Below, piece after piece: positions 26,973 to 35,123 of a DNA stretch of 64,000 bases. Within the stretch, counting starts at the first letter, position 1. Every line of letters starts with the position of its first letter. Source of the stretch: Streptomyces hyaluromycini (GTDB taxonomy: Bacteria; Actinomycetota; Actinomycetes; Streptomycetales; Streptomycetaceae); NCBI RefSeq assembly GCF_002217755.1, contig NZ_BCFL01000018.1, forward strand, positions 930,001 through 994,000, written 5' to 3'. A model generated the notes under the pieces. The model searched no databases. It was not told the DNA's origin and was given only the letters and a program-made list of their open reading frames with translations. The translations under genes were made by a program, and so were the position numbers.

Positions 26973-27144
26973 GGCCGTCGCGGTCGTCTGCGGGTCCGTG
27001 GGGGCTGGTCGCGCAGTTCCTCCCCCAGCCTTCGGCCGGGGGTACCCCCAGCGCCCCTTCCGGGGCGCTGAAGTGCCGCGCCCCGCAGGGGCGCGGGGAA
27101 CTGCGCGCTCAGCCACAGCGACGCCGCAGACGACCGCGACGGCC
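26973..27144. repeat. Foldback (palindromic) dispersed element in a divergent promoter region
   Basis: Outer arms at 26973-26993 and 27124-27144 are a perfect 21-bp inverted repeat. Inner arms GCTGGTCGCGCAGTTCC and GGAACTGCGCGCTCAGCCAC pair imperfectly, and smaller hairpins (AGCGCCCCTTCCGGGGCGCT) lie between. It belongs to the same Streptomyces repeat type as 20719-20868. It occupies much of the 431-base gap between divergent genes; the rest of that gap shows no gene. Confidence 0.75.
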
Positions 27145-27265
27145 ACCGTCCCACCGAGCGAGTTACCCCAAGACGCCGGCTCTGTCCGTGCTTTCCGTGT
27201 TTTGCCCCCGGCGGGTCGTTGGTCGCTGTACCTCTGGCAGCACGCGTCGAGGCAAGGGGGGACGC

Positions 27266-27733
27266 ATGCAACGCGCTGGGCGTTGGGTCGTCGCGGTGTG
27301 CGTGGGGGCCGGTTCGTTCGTGGTCTGTCTGTGGGCGGCGCGGGCCGCGTCGTTCGGCTTCCTGCCCCGTGCGGAGGCCGACCGGTGGGTGGTGGCCACG
27401 GCGTTCGCGACGACGGTGGCCGCGCTGGTCGGGACGGCGGCCGGCTGGTGGGCGGGGGCGGGGCAGGAGGAACCCCCGGACGGCCGCCCCCCGGAAGCCG
27501 CGGACGGGGCAGGGGCAGGCCGGCGGCCGGCGGTGCGGCAGAGCGCCACGGCGTCGGACGACGCCCAGGTCACGCAGGTCGCGGGAGACCGGCGCCCCGG
27601 CTCCGGCGCCTCCGCGGAACGCCCCGGCAGGCTGGCCCAGCGCGCCAGGGCGGCGGGCCGGGCCCGGATCACCCAGGTCGGCGGGAACGACGGGACCGAC
27701 GGGACGGCAGGTCCCGGGCATGGTGACCGGTAG
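27266..27733 (+). CDS. Small two-TM protein with RHIM/BASS-like motifs (candidate membrane effector)
   Basis: A 155-residue protein. ATG 27266 has AGGGGGG five bases upstream. Two membrane helices, about 7-26 and 41-64, form a hairpin. A disordered tail (70-155) follows, with two short matching motifs: QVTQVAGD at 101-108 and RITQVGGN at 134-141. The next gene begins with HVIQITGTGN. The shared Q-[VI]-x-G core resembles RHIM and the bacterial BASS amyloid-signalling motifs that couple NLR sensors to effectors. A membrane-disrupting effector is inferred. It overlaps the NB-ARC gene by 14 bases. Confidence 0.7.
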   Translation: MQRAGRWVVAVCVGAGSFVVCLWAARAASFGFLPRAEADRWVVATAFATTVAALVGTAAGWWAGAGQEEPPDGRPPEAADGAGAGRRPAVRQSATASDDAQVTQVAGDRRPGSGASAERPGRLAQRARAAGRARITQVGGNDGTDGTAGPGHGDR

Positions 27734-30521
27734 GAGCAGGGCCGGGCGGGCGCAGGCCGCCGCGGCATCCGGGCACGGCCACGTCATCCAGATCACCGGC
27801 ACCGGCAACCACGTCTGCGCGTCGGGCGTCGGGGACCCGTCGCCGGTGCTGCAGCTCCCGGCGGAGCCGGTGCATCTGGCCGGCCGGGAGAAGGAGGCCG
27901 AGGCCGTACTCGCGCTGCTCGCCCCCGCGTCCCGCGGCCGGCCCGACGCCGCCGTCTCGTTGCTCTCCGGGCTCCCCGGCATCGGCAAGACCGCCCTGGC
28001 CCTCCATGTCGCCCACCGGGCCGTGGCCCGGGGCTGGTTTCCCGGCGGCGCGGTCTTCCTGCACCTGCGGGGCTACGATCCGGCCGGGCCGGTCGGCGCC
28101 GACGAGGCGGTCGGCGCGCTGGCGCGGGCGCTGTGCGTGGACGACGCGAGGACACCGGACGAGCAGACGGGGCTCTGCCAGGCCGCGCTGAACCGGCTCG
28201 CGGACGAGGGCAGGGCGGTCCTGCTGATCGCCGACGACGCGGCCGACGCCGCACAGATCGAACGCCTCGTCCCGGCCCGCTCCGCACACCGGCTGCTGGT
28301 GACCTCCCGTCACCTGCTCACCAGTCCCGCCTTCCAGCCCCGGCTGATCGGCCTGGACGAGCTGACGCCGCAGGGCGCCGCCGACCTGGTCGCCGAGGCG
28401 CTGCGGCACGCCCGGCCCGACGATCCGCGTCCGGCGCGGGAGGCCGGCGCGCTCGCCGAACTCGCCGGACTCTGCGGGCACCATCCGCTCGCCCTGCAGA
28501 TCGCCGCGTGCCTGCTCACCACCGACGCGGGCCGGTCCGTCGCCGCGCTCGCCGCCGACCTGGCCGACGCCCGGACCCGCCTCGACGTGCTGTGCTTCGA
28601 GGACGGCGGGCACACGACGGCGGTCCAGGCGGCGTTCCACCTGTCGTACCAGCGGTTGTCGCCGCCCCACCGCCAGCTGTTCCGGCAACTCGCCCTCAGT
28701 CCGGGCCCGGACATCGGCACGGACGCCGCGGCGGCACTCGCGGGACGGTCCCGGGGCCGGACCCGGGACTCGCTGGCCGCGCTCGCCCGGGCCGGGCTGC
28801 TGGCGGAGCAACCGCAGAGCTCGGGACGCTGGCGGATGCACGACCTGCTCCGTGTCTACGCGGCCGCGCTGGTCGAGAGGGACAGCCCGAAGTGGCGGAA
28901 CGCGGCCTTCACGCGGCTGCTGACGCACTGTGGGCAGCTCGCGCGGGCGGCGGACGCGCATCGGCACGCCCACGACGACGAACCGTTGCCGGGAGAGTTC
29001 CCGGACCGGGCGCACGCCATGCGCTGGCTGGAGGCGGAACGGGCGAACCTGGTGGCGCTCATCGCCCGGGCCGCGGCCACCGGACATGCGCGCGCGGTGC
29101 TGGAACTGGAGGAGCACATACGTCTGTTCCTGCTGGAGCGGAGCCGGCACGCCGCCGACGCCGTGACCGCCGCGCAGCTCGCCGTCGCCTGCGCCCGCGC
29201 GATCGGCCACACCTGCTGCGAGGCCACTGCCCTGGGGCACCTCAGCCAGGCCCTCGGCGACTCGGGACGGCTCCCCGAGGCGGTGGCGGCCGCCACCGGG
29301 AGCCTGGACATCGCCCGGGCCCGCGGCGACCGGGAGCGGCAGATCACTGCACTGCTCAACCTCGGCGGCGCGCTCCGCCAGGCCGAGCGGTTCGAGGAGG
29401 CCACCGAGGCCCATACCGAGAGTCTGGCCCTCTGCGAGGAACTCGGCGACCGGGGCCGGATCGGCACGGCGCTCGTCGGTCTTGCCGACACGCTGTGCGA
29501 CCGCGACGAGTACGAGGAGGCCGCCGGCCTGTTCACCGAGGCCGTACGGCACTTCGCCAAGACCGGCGACTGGCATGCCGAGGGCCTCAACCTCATTCGT
29601 CTCGGGGACACGTTGTTCGCGATGAAGAGGACCGAGGACGCCGTCGACGCGCACCGCCGCGCCCTCGCCGTCTACCAGGAGCGCGGCGACGAACACCACC
29701 AGGCCATCGCCATGCAGCACCTGTGGGCGGTGAGCGAGATGAGCCCGGAGGAGGCGGTGGACAACTACGAGAAGGTCGTGGCCATCTGCCACAAGGTGTG
29801 CGACCGCCCGCTGGAGGCCCTGGCTCTGAAGGCCCTGGCCGGCAGGCTCCAGCGGCTCGGCCGGTACGACGAGGCCGTCACGGCCCACCGCAGGGCGGCG
29901 GCCATCCACGAGGAGCGCGACGAGGAGAGCCAGCTGATCCGCGTGCTGCACGACCTGGGCACCGCCCTGTGCGCGGCCGGCCGTCTCGCCGAGGCCGTCG
30001 AGGTGCACGAACGGGAGATCGCGCTGTTCCGGACCCGCGGTGACCGGCACGAGGAGGCCGAGGCGCTGGAACGCCTCGCCGCGGCGCTGCGGCGCGGGCG
30101 CCGGCGATCGCAGGCGACGGAAGCCTCCGCGGCGGCGATCGGCCTCTACCGCGAACTGGAGGACACGTGGTGCGAGCGGAGGACACTGGGCGACGTGGGC
30201 CTGCCGGTCCGGGACACGCCACGGGCCGACCGGGTCATGGCCGATTACCACTGGGTCCTGGCCGGCCTGCCGGAGGACGACGCGCCCGGCCGGCAGAGCC
30301 GGATCCTGTTGGCCCTCATCTTCGCGCAGCGGCGGGCGTGGCGCGTCATCGGCATGTTCTGGTCGGTGGCGAGTCTGGCCAGGATCGTATGGCGGAACGA
30401 CCGGGCCGCGGAGCAGTTCGTCGAGGACTCCCACCGGCTGACGAAGGCCTGGCTCCGCCTCGTCCGCCCCGACGCCGCCCTCGCCGCCCTGCGGAACCGG
30501 TACCGCCGGCCGACCGCCTGA
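27720..30521 (+). CDS. NB-ARC / TPR protein with N-terminal amyloid-like motif (bacterial NLR)
   Basis: A 933-residue STAND ATPase. Residues 21-32 (HVIQITGTGNHV) match the motifs of the preceding small membrane protein. The NB-ARC P-loop GLPGIGKT is at 84-91, Walker B AVLLIADDA near 168, and GLCGHHPLAL marks the later helical part. TPR repeats run from about 480 to 830 (EEATEAHTESLALCEELGD). Such proteins bind a ligand with the TPRs, oligomerise through NB-ARC and expose an N-terminal motif. ATG 27720 lies inside the upstream gene and the longer upstream frame is a shadow. Interaction with the upstream protein is inferred. Confidence 0.85.
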   Translation: MVTGRSRAGRAQAAAASGHGHVIQITGTGNHVCASGVGDPSPVLQLPAEPVHLAGREKEAEAVLALLAPASRGRPDAAVSLLSGLPGIGKTALALHVAHRAVARGWFPGGAVFLHLRGYDPAGPVGADEAVGALARALCVDDARTPDEQTGLCQAALNRLADEGRAVLLIADDAADAAQIERLVPARSAHRLLVTSRHLLTSPAFQPRLIGLDELTPQGAADLVAEALRHARPDDPRPAREAGALAELAGLCGHHPLALQIAACLLTTDAGRSVAALAADLADARTRLDVLCFEDGGHTTAVQAAFHLSYQRLSPPHRQLFRQLALSPGPDIGTDAAAALAGRSRGRTRDSLAALARAGLLAEQPQSSGRWRMHDLLRVYAAALVERDSPKWRNAAFTRLLTHCGQLARAADAHRHAHDDEPLPGEFPDRAHAMRWLEAERANLVALIARAAATGHARAVLELEEHIRLFLLERSRHAADAVTAAQLAVACARAIGHTCCEATALGHLSQALGDSGRLPEAVAAATGSLDIARARGDRERQITALLNLGGALRQAERFEEATEAHTESLALCEELGDRGRIGTALVGLADTLCDRDEYEEAAGLFTEAVRHFAKTGDWHAEGLNLIRLGDTLFAMKRTEDAVDAHRRALAVYQERGDEHHQAIAMQHLWAVSEMSPEEAVDNYEKVVAICHKVCDRPLEALALKALAGRLQRLGRYDEAVTAHRRAAAIHEERDEESQLIRVLHDLGTALCAAGRLAEAVEVHEREIALFRTRGDRHEEAEALERLAAALRRGRRRSQATEASAAAIGLYRELEDTWCERRTLGDVGLPVRDTPRADRVMADYHWVLAGLPEDDAPGRQSRILLALIFAQRRAWRVIGMFWSVASLARIVWRNDRAAEQFVEDSHRLTKAWLRLVRPDAALAALRNRYRRPTA

Positions 30522-30550
30522 GCCCGGCCCCCTCCCCTTCCGCCGGCGGC

Positions 30551-31522
30551 CTACTTGCACTCGACCCGTCCGGCCGGGGCGGTCCCGGTCGTCAGTGCCT
30601 CGCACGCCGCCTGCCAGGCGTGGCGGTCGGCCCGCAGCTGGGTGCGCAGATAGGCCGCGGTGAGGTGCCCGAGGGCGGCGACGCGCCCGGGGTTCTCGTC
30701 GGTGGTCTCGTCGGCGTCGTATCCGGAGATGCCGCCGAGCAGGTGCTCGGCGTCGAACAGGGTGAGCAGGGTCTTGGGGGTGGGAGCGAGGCGGTAGGGG
30801 TCGGCGTGCCAGTCGGGGCCGATGTCGGTGAAGTGCCGGGAGTCGTCCTTGTCGCCGACGACGACCAGGGTGGGTGTGGTCATCGTGGAGAAGTCGGTGG
30901 TGTGGAAGAACGGCACCTTGTCGGCCATCGGTCCGTTGAGGATGTCGCCGCCTGTGCCGGGCGCCGCCAGCAGTACACCCGCCTTGATCCGGGGCTCGCT
31001 CAGGTCCGCCTCCGTCCCGGTGTCGGGGTCGGTGATCCGGGCGCCCAGCAGCAGGCTCGCGGTGTGTCCGCCGAGGGAGTGCCCGGCGACCGCGATCCTG
31101 TCGTGGTCGAGGCGCCCGGCGAGCCCCGGCACGGTGTTCTCGATCTCGTCGAGCCGGTCGAGGACATGGCTCATGTCCTCGGCGCGTGAGCGCCAGAAGA
31201 AGGGGCCTCCGGGGGCACCGGCGAGTCGCCGGCCCAGGGTCCGGGAGCTGAGGTGGGTGGGCTGGACGACGGTGAATCCGGCTGCCGCCCAGAGGTTGGC
31301 GAGGGGTGCGTACCCGTTCAGCGAGGAGAGGTTGTTGGAGCCGCCGTGACCGTGTGAGAACAGGACGACGGGCAGGCCGGTCCCGGTCGCGGGCACGGAG
31401 ACACGGACCTGGAGCTCCACGGGCCGTCCGGGCACGGAGAGCGTCACCGGGCTGTACGACAGCACGGGAGCGGGCGGGCCGAAGGTGCCGTTGGTGTCGG
31501 TGGTGTCGGTGGATGCACTCAT
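30551..31522 (-). CDS. Alpha/beta hydrolase (PAF-acetylhydrolase/chlorophyllase-like)
   Basis: A 323-residue protein. The N-terminal strand region LPVVLFSHGHGGSNN carries the oxyanion HG, the nucleophile lies in IAVAGHSLGGHTAS, Asp is probably in VVVGDKDDS and His in FDAEHLLGG. No signal peptide is seen despite the extracellular role of many relatives. ATG 31522 is chosen as the start of the conserved region. Two operator-like repeats lie 68-107 bases upstream and suggest TetR-type control; no regulator gene is adjacent. Confidence 0.85.
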   Translation of the reverse strand: MSASTDTTDTNGTFGPPAPVLSYSPVTLSVPGRPVELQVRVSVPATGTGLPVVLFSHGHGGSNNLSSLNGYAPLANLWAAAGFTVVQPTHLSSRTLGRRLAGAPGGPFFWRSRAEDMSHVLDRLDEIENTVPGLAGRLDHDRIAVAGHSLGGHTASLLLGARITDPDTGTEADLSEPRIKAGVLLAAPGTGGDILNGPMADKVPFFHTTDFSTMTTPTLVVVGDKDDSRHFTDIGPDWHADPYRLAPTPKTLLTLFDAEHLLGGISGYDADETTDENPGRVAALGHLTAAYLRTQLRADRHAWQAACEALTTGTAPAGRVECK

Positions 31523-31589
31523 GGCGAGCGGTTCCCTTCTTCGTCCTGCACATCGGCGGCCAGGCGAGCCCGGCCACGGCCAGCACAAA

Positions 31590-31628
31590 CGGAACACTGT
31601 CCCGATTACTATCCGGAACAGCGTCCCG
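31590..31628 (-). promoter_or_regulatory. Two operator-like repeats upstream of the hydrolase gene
   Basis: CGGAACACTGTCCCG (31590-31604) and CGGAACAGCGTCCCG (31614-31628) are imperfect palindromes 24 bp apart, flanking TACTAT in a relatively AT-rich stretch. The form suits TetR-family operators that overlap a promoter. Confidence 0.5.
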
Positions 31629-31713
31629 TTTTGTCAAGCGGCACCGGCAGAAGAGGCGTCAGCAGAGCAGAATCAAGAACCAGATCGCGCTCGCCCTCGA
31701 TGGCGGGCCGGGT

Positions 31714-32823
31714 TCACAGGCGCACGATGACCAGGGCGGTGTCGTCGGTGGCGTCACCGGGCGGGAGCAGGTCGACGAGCACGGCGTCGGCGAGCGCTTC
31801 GGGATCGTCTGCCCGGTGGCGGACCAGGGAGTCGGCGAGCCGGGCGAGGCCGGTGTCGATGTCCTCGCCGCGGCGTTCGATCAGACCGTCGGTGTAGAGC
31901 ACGAGGACGGCGCCCTCGCGGAAGGCCGCGACCGCCTGGGTCCGGGGGCCGTGTTGAGGCCGGGCTGCCAGCGGCGGGTCGGTGGCCTGGTCCAGGAACT
32001 CGACGGACCCGTCCCGCTGCAGGAGTGCCGGTGGGGGGTGGCCGGCGCTGCTGTAGGTGATGGTGTCGTTCTCCCAGTCGATGAATGCCGTGGCCACGGT
32101 GGTGTTCTCGGCGCCGTCGACGGTGCGGGCGTACAGCCCGAGGACCTCCAGGGCGCGGGCAGGACCTTCGGGGACGAGGGAGGCGGCGGTGAGGGCACTG
32201 CGCAGCTGTCCCATGACGCCGGCCGCGGACAGGCCGTGGCCGACGACGTCGCCGACGGCGACGGCGATGCGGTCGCCGGGCAGGTCGACCAGGTCGTACC
32301 AGTCGCCGGCCACATTGAGGGCTTCGGCGGCGGGCCGGTAGCGGACGGCCGCCGGGTGCCGGCCGACCGGACGAGGAGCGGGCAGCATGGCTTCTTGCAG
32401 GGCGAGCGCGACTTCCCGGGCGCGGATGAGTTCGCTGACGTCCTCCAGCCGGTGCAGCAGCAGCGTCACCCGACCGTCGGCTCCGAACACGGGAATGTTG
32501 GTCACGTTGAAATACCGCTCGTGCCATACCCCGGGCTGGTCGGGGTCCTCCCTGTCGAAGCGCTGCAGCGCCACGACACTGCGCTCACCGGTCTCCACCG
32601 CCCGGCGCAGTGACGCCAGGACTCTGAGCAGGAGCGGCTCGGCGGAGTCGTTCTCGGGATTGTCCTCGGGCAGGAAGCGACCGATCACCTGCTCGCGGGG
32701 CAGGCCCCGGAGGCGCAGGAACTCCGCGTTGGCGTCCGCGAAGATCAGCTGCGGAGTCACCAGCGCCGCCGCCCCGGGAAGAGCCTGGAACACCGCCGCG
32801 TAGTCGACCGCCCGTTCTCCCAT
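31714..32823 (-). CDS. PAS-domain SpoIIE-type phosphatase (PP2C)
   Basis: A 369-residue protein. An N-terminal PAS domain (about 5-125, ending HERYFNVTNIPVFGADGRV) is followed by a SpoIIE/RsbU phosphatase: VAGDWYDLVDLPGDRIAVAVGDVVGHG with the metal-binding Asp residues, then VLVLYTDGLIERR and DDTALVIVRL. Streptomyces has many such phosphatases acting on anti-anti-sigma factors. The ATG at 32823 has only a weak GGG upstream. It is divergent from the hydrolase at 33032; the 208-base gap contains the duplicated element. Confidence 0.9.
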   Translation of the reverse strand: MGERAVDYAAVFQALPGAAALVTPQLIFADANAEFLRLRGLPREQVIGRFLPEDNPENDSAEPLLLRVLASLRRAVETGERSVVALQRFDREDPDQPGVWHERYFNVTNIPVFGADGRVTLLLHRLEDVSELIRAREVALALQEAMLPAPRPVGRHPAAVRYRPAAEALNVAGDWYDLVDLPGDRIAVAVGDVVGHGLSAAGVMGQLRSALTAASLVPEGPARALEVLGLYARTVDGAENTTVATAFIDWENDTITYSSAGHPPPALLQRDGSVEFLDQATDPPLAARPQHGPRTQAVAAFREGAVLVLYTDGLIERRGEDIDTGLARLADSLVRHRADDPEALADAVLVDLLPPGDATDDTALVIVRL

Positions 32824-32866
32824 GATTTTCCCGCTTACCGCGCCGTGCTCTGTCTTTTCACGATAC

Positions 32867-32941
32867 GACCTGCGCCGCAGGCGTGTGGGGTGCCCTGTCA
32901 CAGCACGGATCGGCACTCCACGCCACCGTGGGGCCTGCCAC
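32867..32941. promoter_or_regulatory. Duplicated 75-bp promoter-region element, copy A
   Basis: Matches 34939-35013 over 75 bases without gaps; the first 43 bases differ at only 2 positions. It contains the near-palindrome CCTGCGC[C/G]GCAGG and the shared core GTGGGGTGCCCTGTCACAG. Each copy lies in a 208-base gap between divergent genes, upstream of an enzyme gene that converges on an XRE regulator. Confidence 0.75.
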
Positions 32942-33031
32942 TCGCAGGCCGAGGCGGCGAGGTTGGAGACCGTTCGCTCCGTCGGCCACACCACGCACGG
33001 CAGAGAAACCCGGAACGAAGAGGACCTGGAA

Positions 33032-33964
33032 ATGGACCGAGTGACTTTTCAGAACAAGGGCAACACGGTGGTCGGCAACCTGTTCAGGCCGGACGGCTTC
33101 GAGCAGGGCACGGCGTACCCCGCGATCGTGGTGACCCACCCCTTCGGCGCCGTCAAGGAGCAGGTCTCCACGACGTACACGAAGCTGCTGGCCGAACAGG
33201 GATTCGTCACCCTGGTCTTCGACGCCTCCTACCAGGGTGAGAGCGGCGGCGAGCCGCACTTCTCGGAGTTCCCCTCAACGCGTGTCGAGGACATCCGCTG
33301 CGCGGTGGACTTCCTGAGCGTCCACCCCGACGTGGACCCGGAGCGCATCGGCGCCCTCGGCATCTGTGCGGGCGGCGGCTACACGGTCAACGTGTCGCAG
33401 ACCGAGATGCGGATCAAGGCCGTCGCGGGCGTGAGCACCTTCGACATCGGCTCCGCGCGCCGCGACGGCGTCGGCCCCCTCGGCAGGCAGTCGGAGGAGT
33501 ACCGCACCGGCCTCCTCAAGCGGTCGGGCCAGGCCCGCACGCGCGAGGCGGCCGGCGGGCAGGTCGAGATGTTCTCCCTGATCAGCGACAACCCCAGGTT
33601 CGACATGAACGACCCGTCCACCATCCCCCTGATGTACCAGGAGGGGTACACGTACTACTCCGAGATCGACCCCAACCCCCGGTTCATGGGCACGTTCGCC
33701 CTCTCCAGTCTCAGCCGGCAGATGGCGTTCTTCCCGTTCGAGGGCATCGAGCTGATCTCCCCGCGCCCGCTGCTGCTGATCGCCGGCTCGGAGGCCGACA
33801 CGCTCTACATGAGCCAGGACGCCATCGGGCGGGCGAAGGAGCCGAAGGAGCTCGTCGTCCTCGACGGCGCCAGTCACATCGACCTGTACTGGAGGCCCGA
33901 GTACGTCCCGCAGGTCGCCGGCAAGCTCGCCGAGTTCTTCAGGAAGCACCTGTCAGCCCTGTGA
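33032..33964 (+). CDS. Alpha/beta hydrolase, dienelactone-hydrolase-like
   Basis: A 310-residue cytoplasmic protein. Strand AIVVTHPFGAVKEQ is followed by the nucleophile elbow GICAGG (110-115), where Cys112 replaces the usual Ser as in dienelactone hydrolases. A likely Asp lies in IAGSEADTL and His in DGASHIDLYW. ATG 33032 has AGAGG 8 bases upstream. It converges on an XRE regulator, overlapping its end by 12 bases. The substrate is unknown. Confidence 0.85.
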   Translation: MDRVTFQNKGNTVVGNLFRPDGFEQGTAYPAIVVTHPFGAVKEQVSTTYTKLLAEQGFVTLVFDASYQGESGGEPHFSEFPSTRVEDIRCAVDFLSVHPDVDPERIGALGICAGGGYTVNVSQTEMRIKAVAGVSTFDIGSARRDGVGPLGRQSEEYRTGLLKRSGQARTREAAGGQVEMFSLISDNPRFDMNDPSTIPLMYQEGYTYYSEIDPNPRFMGTFALSSLSRQMAFFPFEGIELISPRPLLLIAGSEADTLYMSQDAIGRAKEPKELVVLDGASHIDLYWRPEYVPQVAGKLAEFFRKHLSAL

Positions 33965-34915
33965 GCGAGGCGGGGCGCACGCCGACGGCTCGTCCGGTGC
34001 GGTCGCCGGCCGTGCCTCCCGGGGCGGCCGGGTGCCGTGCTCGACCGGCCTGTCCGCGGTCAGGTCCAGGAGGACGAGCGCGTCATGGGCCGGGGTGCCG
34101 GGCTCGGCGTGGTAGGTGACCAGGCGGTGACCGGGAGTGCCCTCCAGGTGCATCCCCTGGTAGCCGAGAGTGAGGGTTCCGACGTCGGGGTGGTGGTAGG
34201 TCTTGCGGCCGAACGCATGCGCCTTGACGTCGTAACGCTCCCACAGGCGGGCGAAGTCCGGGCTCTTGAGCAGGAGTTCGCCGACGAGCGCGGCAAGGTC
34301 GGGTGCGTCGGGGTCGGTGCCGGCCAGGGCGCGGAGGCGGGCGACGCAGCCGCGCAGGGTGTGCTCCCGGTCGGCGAAGAGTTCGCGGGCGGCGGGGTGC
34401 AGGAAGGCGTAGCGGGCGAGGTTGCGCTGTGTGACCGGCCAGTCCTCGATGCCCGCGAACAACGCCAGCCCGGCGGGGTTCCAGGCCAGCAGGTCGTTGG
34501 TGCGGCCGGCGACGTACGCGGGGCCCGGGCGAAGGCTCTCCAGCAGTAGCGTGACGGCGGGCCGCACGGTCCTGCCGGGCGCGACGGGAGGTTCGGGCGC
34601 TGTCCTGGCGGCACGGACGGCGAGGCTGCGCAGGTGCTCGCGTTCGTCCTCCATGAGCAGGAGGACGCGGGCGAGTGCGTCGATGACGGACGGGCTGGGA
34701 CGGGTCTCCCTGCCGCGCTCCAGCCGGGCGTAGTAGTCGATGCTGACCCCGGCCAGGGTGGCCAGCTCCTCGCGGCGCAGCCCCGGGGTGCGGCGCAGTC
34801 CGGCGCCGGGGGACAGTCCCGCCTCGGCGGGGGTCACCTGGGCCCGGCGAGCCCGCAGGTAGCGCCCCAGCTCGGTGCCGCCACCGGCAGGCTGCTGCTG
34901 CTGCTCACGTGTCAT
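33953..34915 (-). CDS. XRE-family regulator with MmyB-like ligand domain (1)
   Basis: A 320-residue regulator. The N-terminal HTH (LRREELATLAGVSIDYYARLERG, residues about 48-70) is followed by a C-terminal PAS-like ligand-binding domain of the MmyB type (NDLLAWNPAGLALF, HHPDVGTLTLGYQGM). It is similar over its length to the regulators at 36169-37065 and 57236-58117. In such families the regulator controls the adjacent oxidoreductase or hydrolase. Its upstream gap contains copy B of the duplicated promoter element, so it may regulate that site and copy A (inference). Confidence 0.9.
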   Translation of the reverse strand: MTREQQQQPAGGGTELGRYLRARRAQVTPAEAGLSPGAGLRRTPGLRREELATLAGVSIDYYARLERGRETRPSPSVIDALARVLLLMEDEREHLRSLAVRAARTAPEPPVAPGRTVRPAVTLLLESLRPGPAYVAGRTNDLLAWNPAGLALFAGIEDWPVTQRNLARYAFLHPAARELFADREHTLRGCVARLRALAGTDPDAPDLAALVGELLLKSPDFARLWERYDVKAHAFGRKTYHHPDVGTLTLGYQGMHLEGTPGHRLVTYHAEPGTPAHDALVLLDLTADRPVEHGTRPPREARPATAPDEPSACAPPRSQG

Positions 34916-34938
34916 ACCGTCCAGTCTGCCGGGCCTGT

Positions 34939-35013
34939 GACCTGCGCGGCAGGCGCGTGGGGTGCCCTGTCACAGCACGGAACGCCACTGCCGGGCACGA
35001 CGCGGCCTGCCAC
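34939..35013. promoter_or_regulatory. Duplicated 75-bp promoter-region element, copy B
   Basis: Counterpart of 32867-32941. This copy is flanked by TGTGAC on the left and carries TGTCACAG within the shared core, giving a wider dyad. It sits between the divergent XRE regulator (start 34915) and the dehydrogenase gene (start 35124). Confidence 0.75.
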
Positions 35014-35123
35014 GCGGCGCAGCGGGCGGGCAGGCTGGGCCAGGTCGCGGGTCTCCCTTTCGCCGGCCCCGTGGCCCGGAACTCCGTCCCCCCTCAGATT
35101 CAGGCGAGATCGGAAAGATTCTC

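Noticed and set aside
27669-31637. A 1322-codon open frame on the minus strand
   Set aside because: It runs antisense through the NB-ARC/TPR gene and out of frame with the hydrolase gene; its composition is not that of a real protein.
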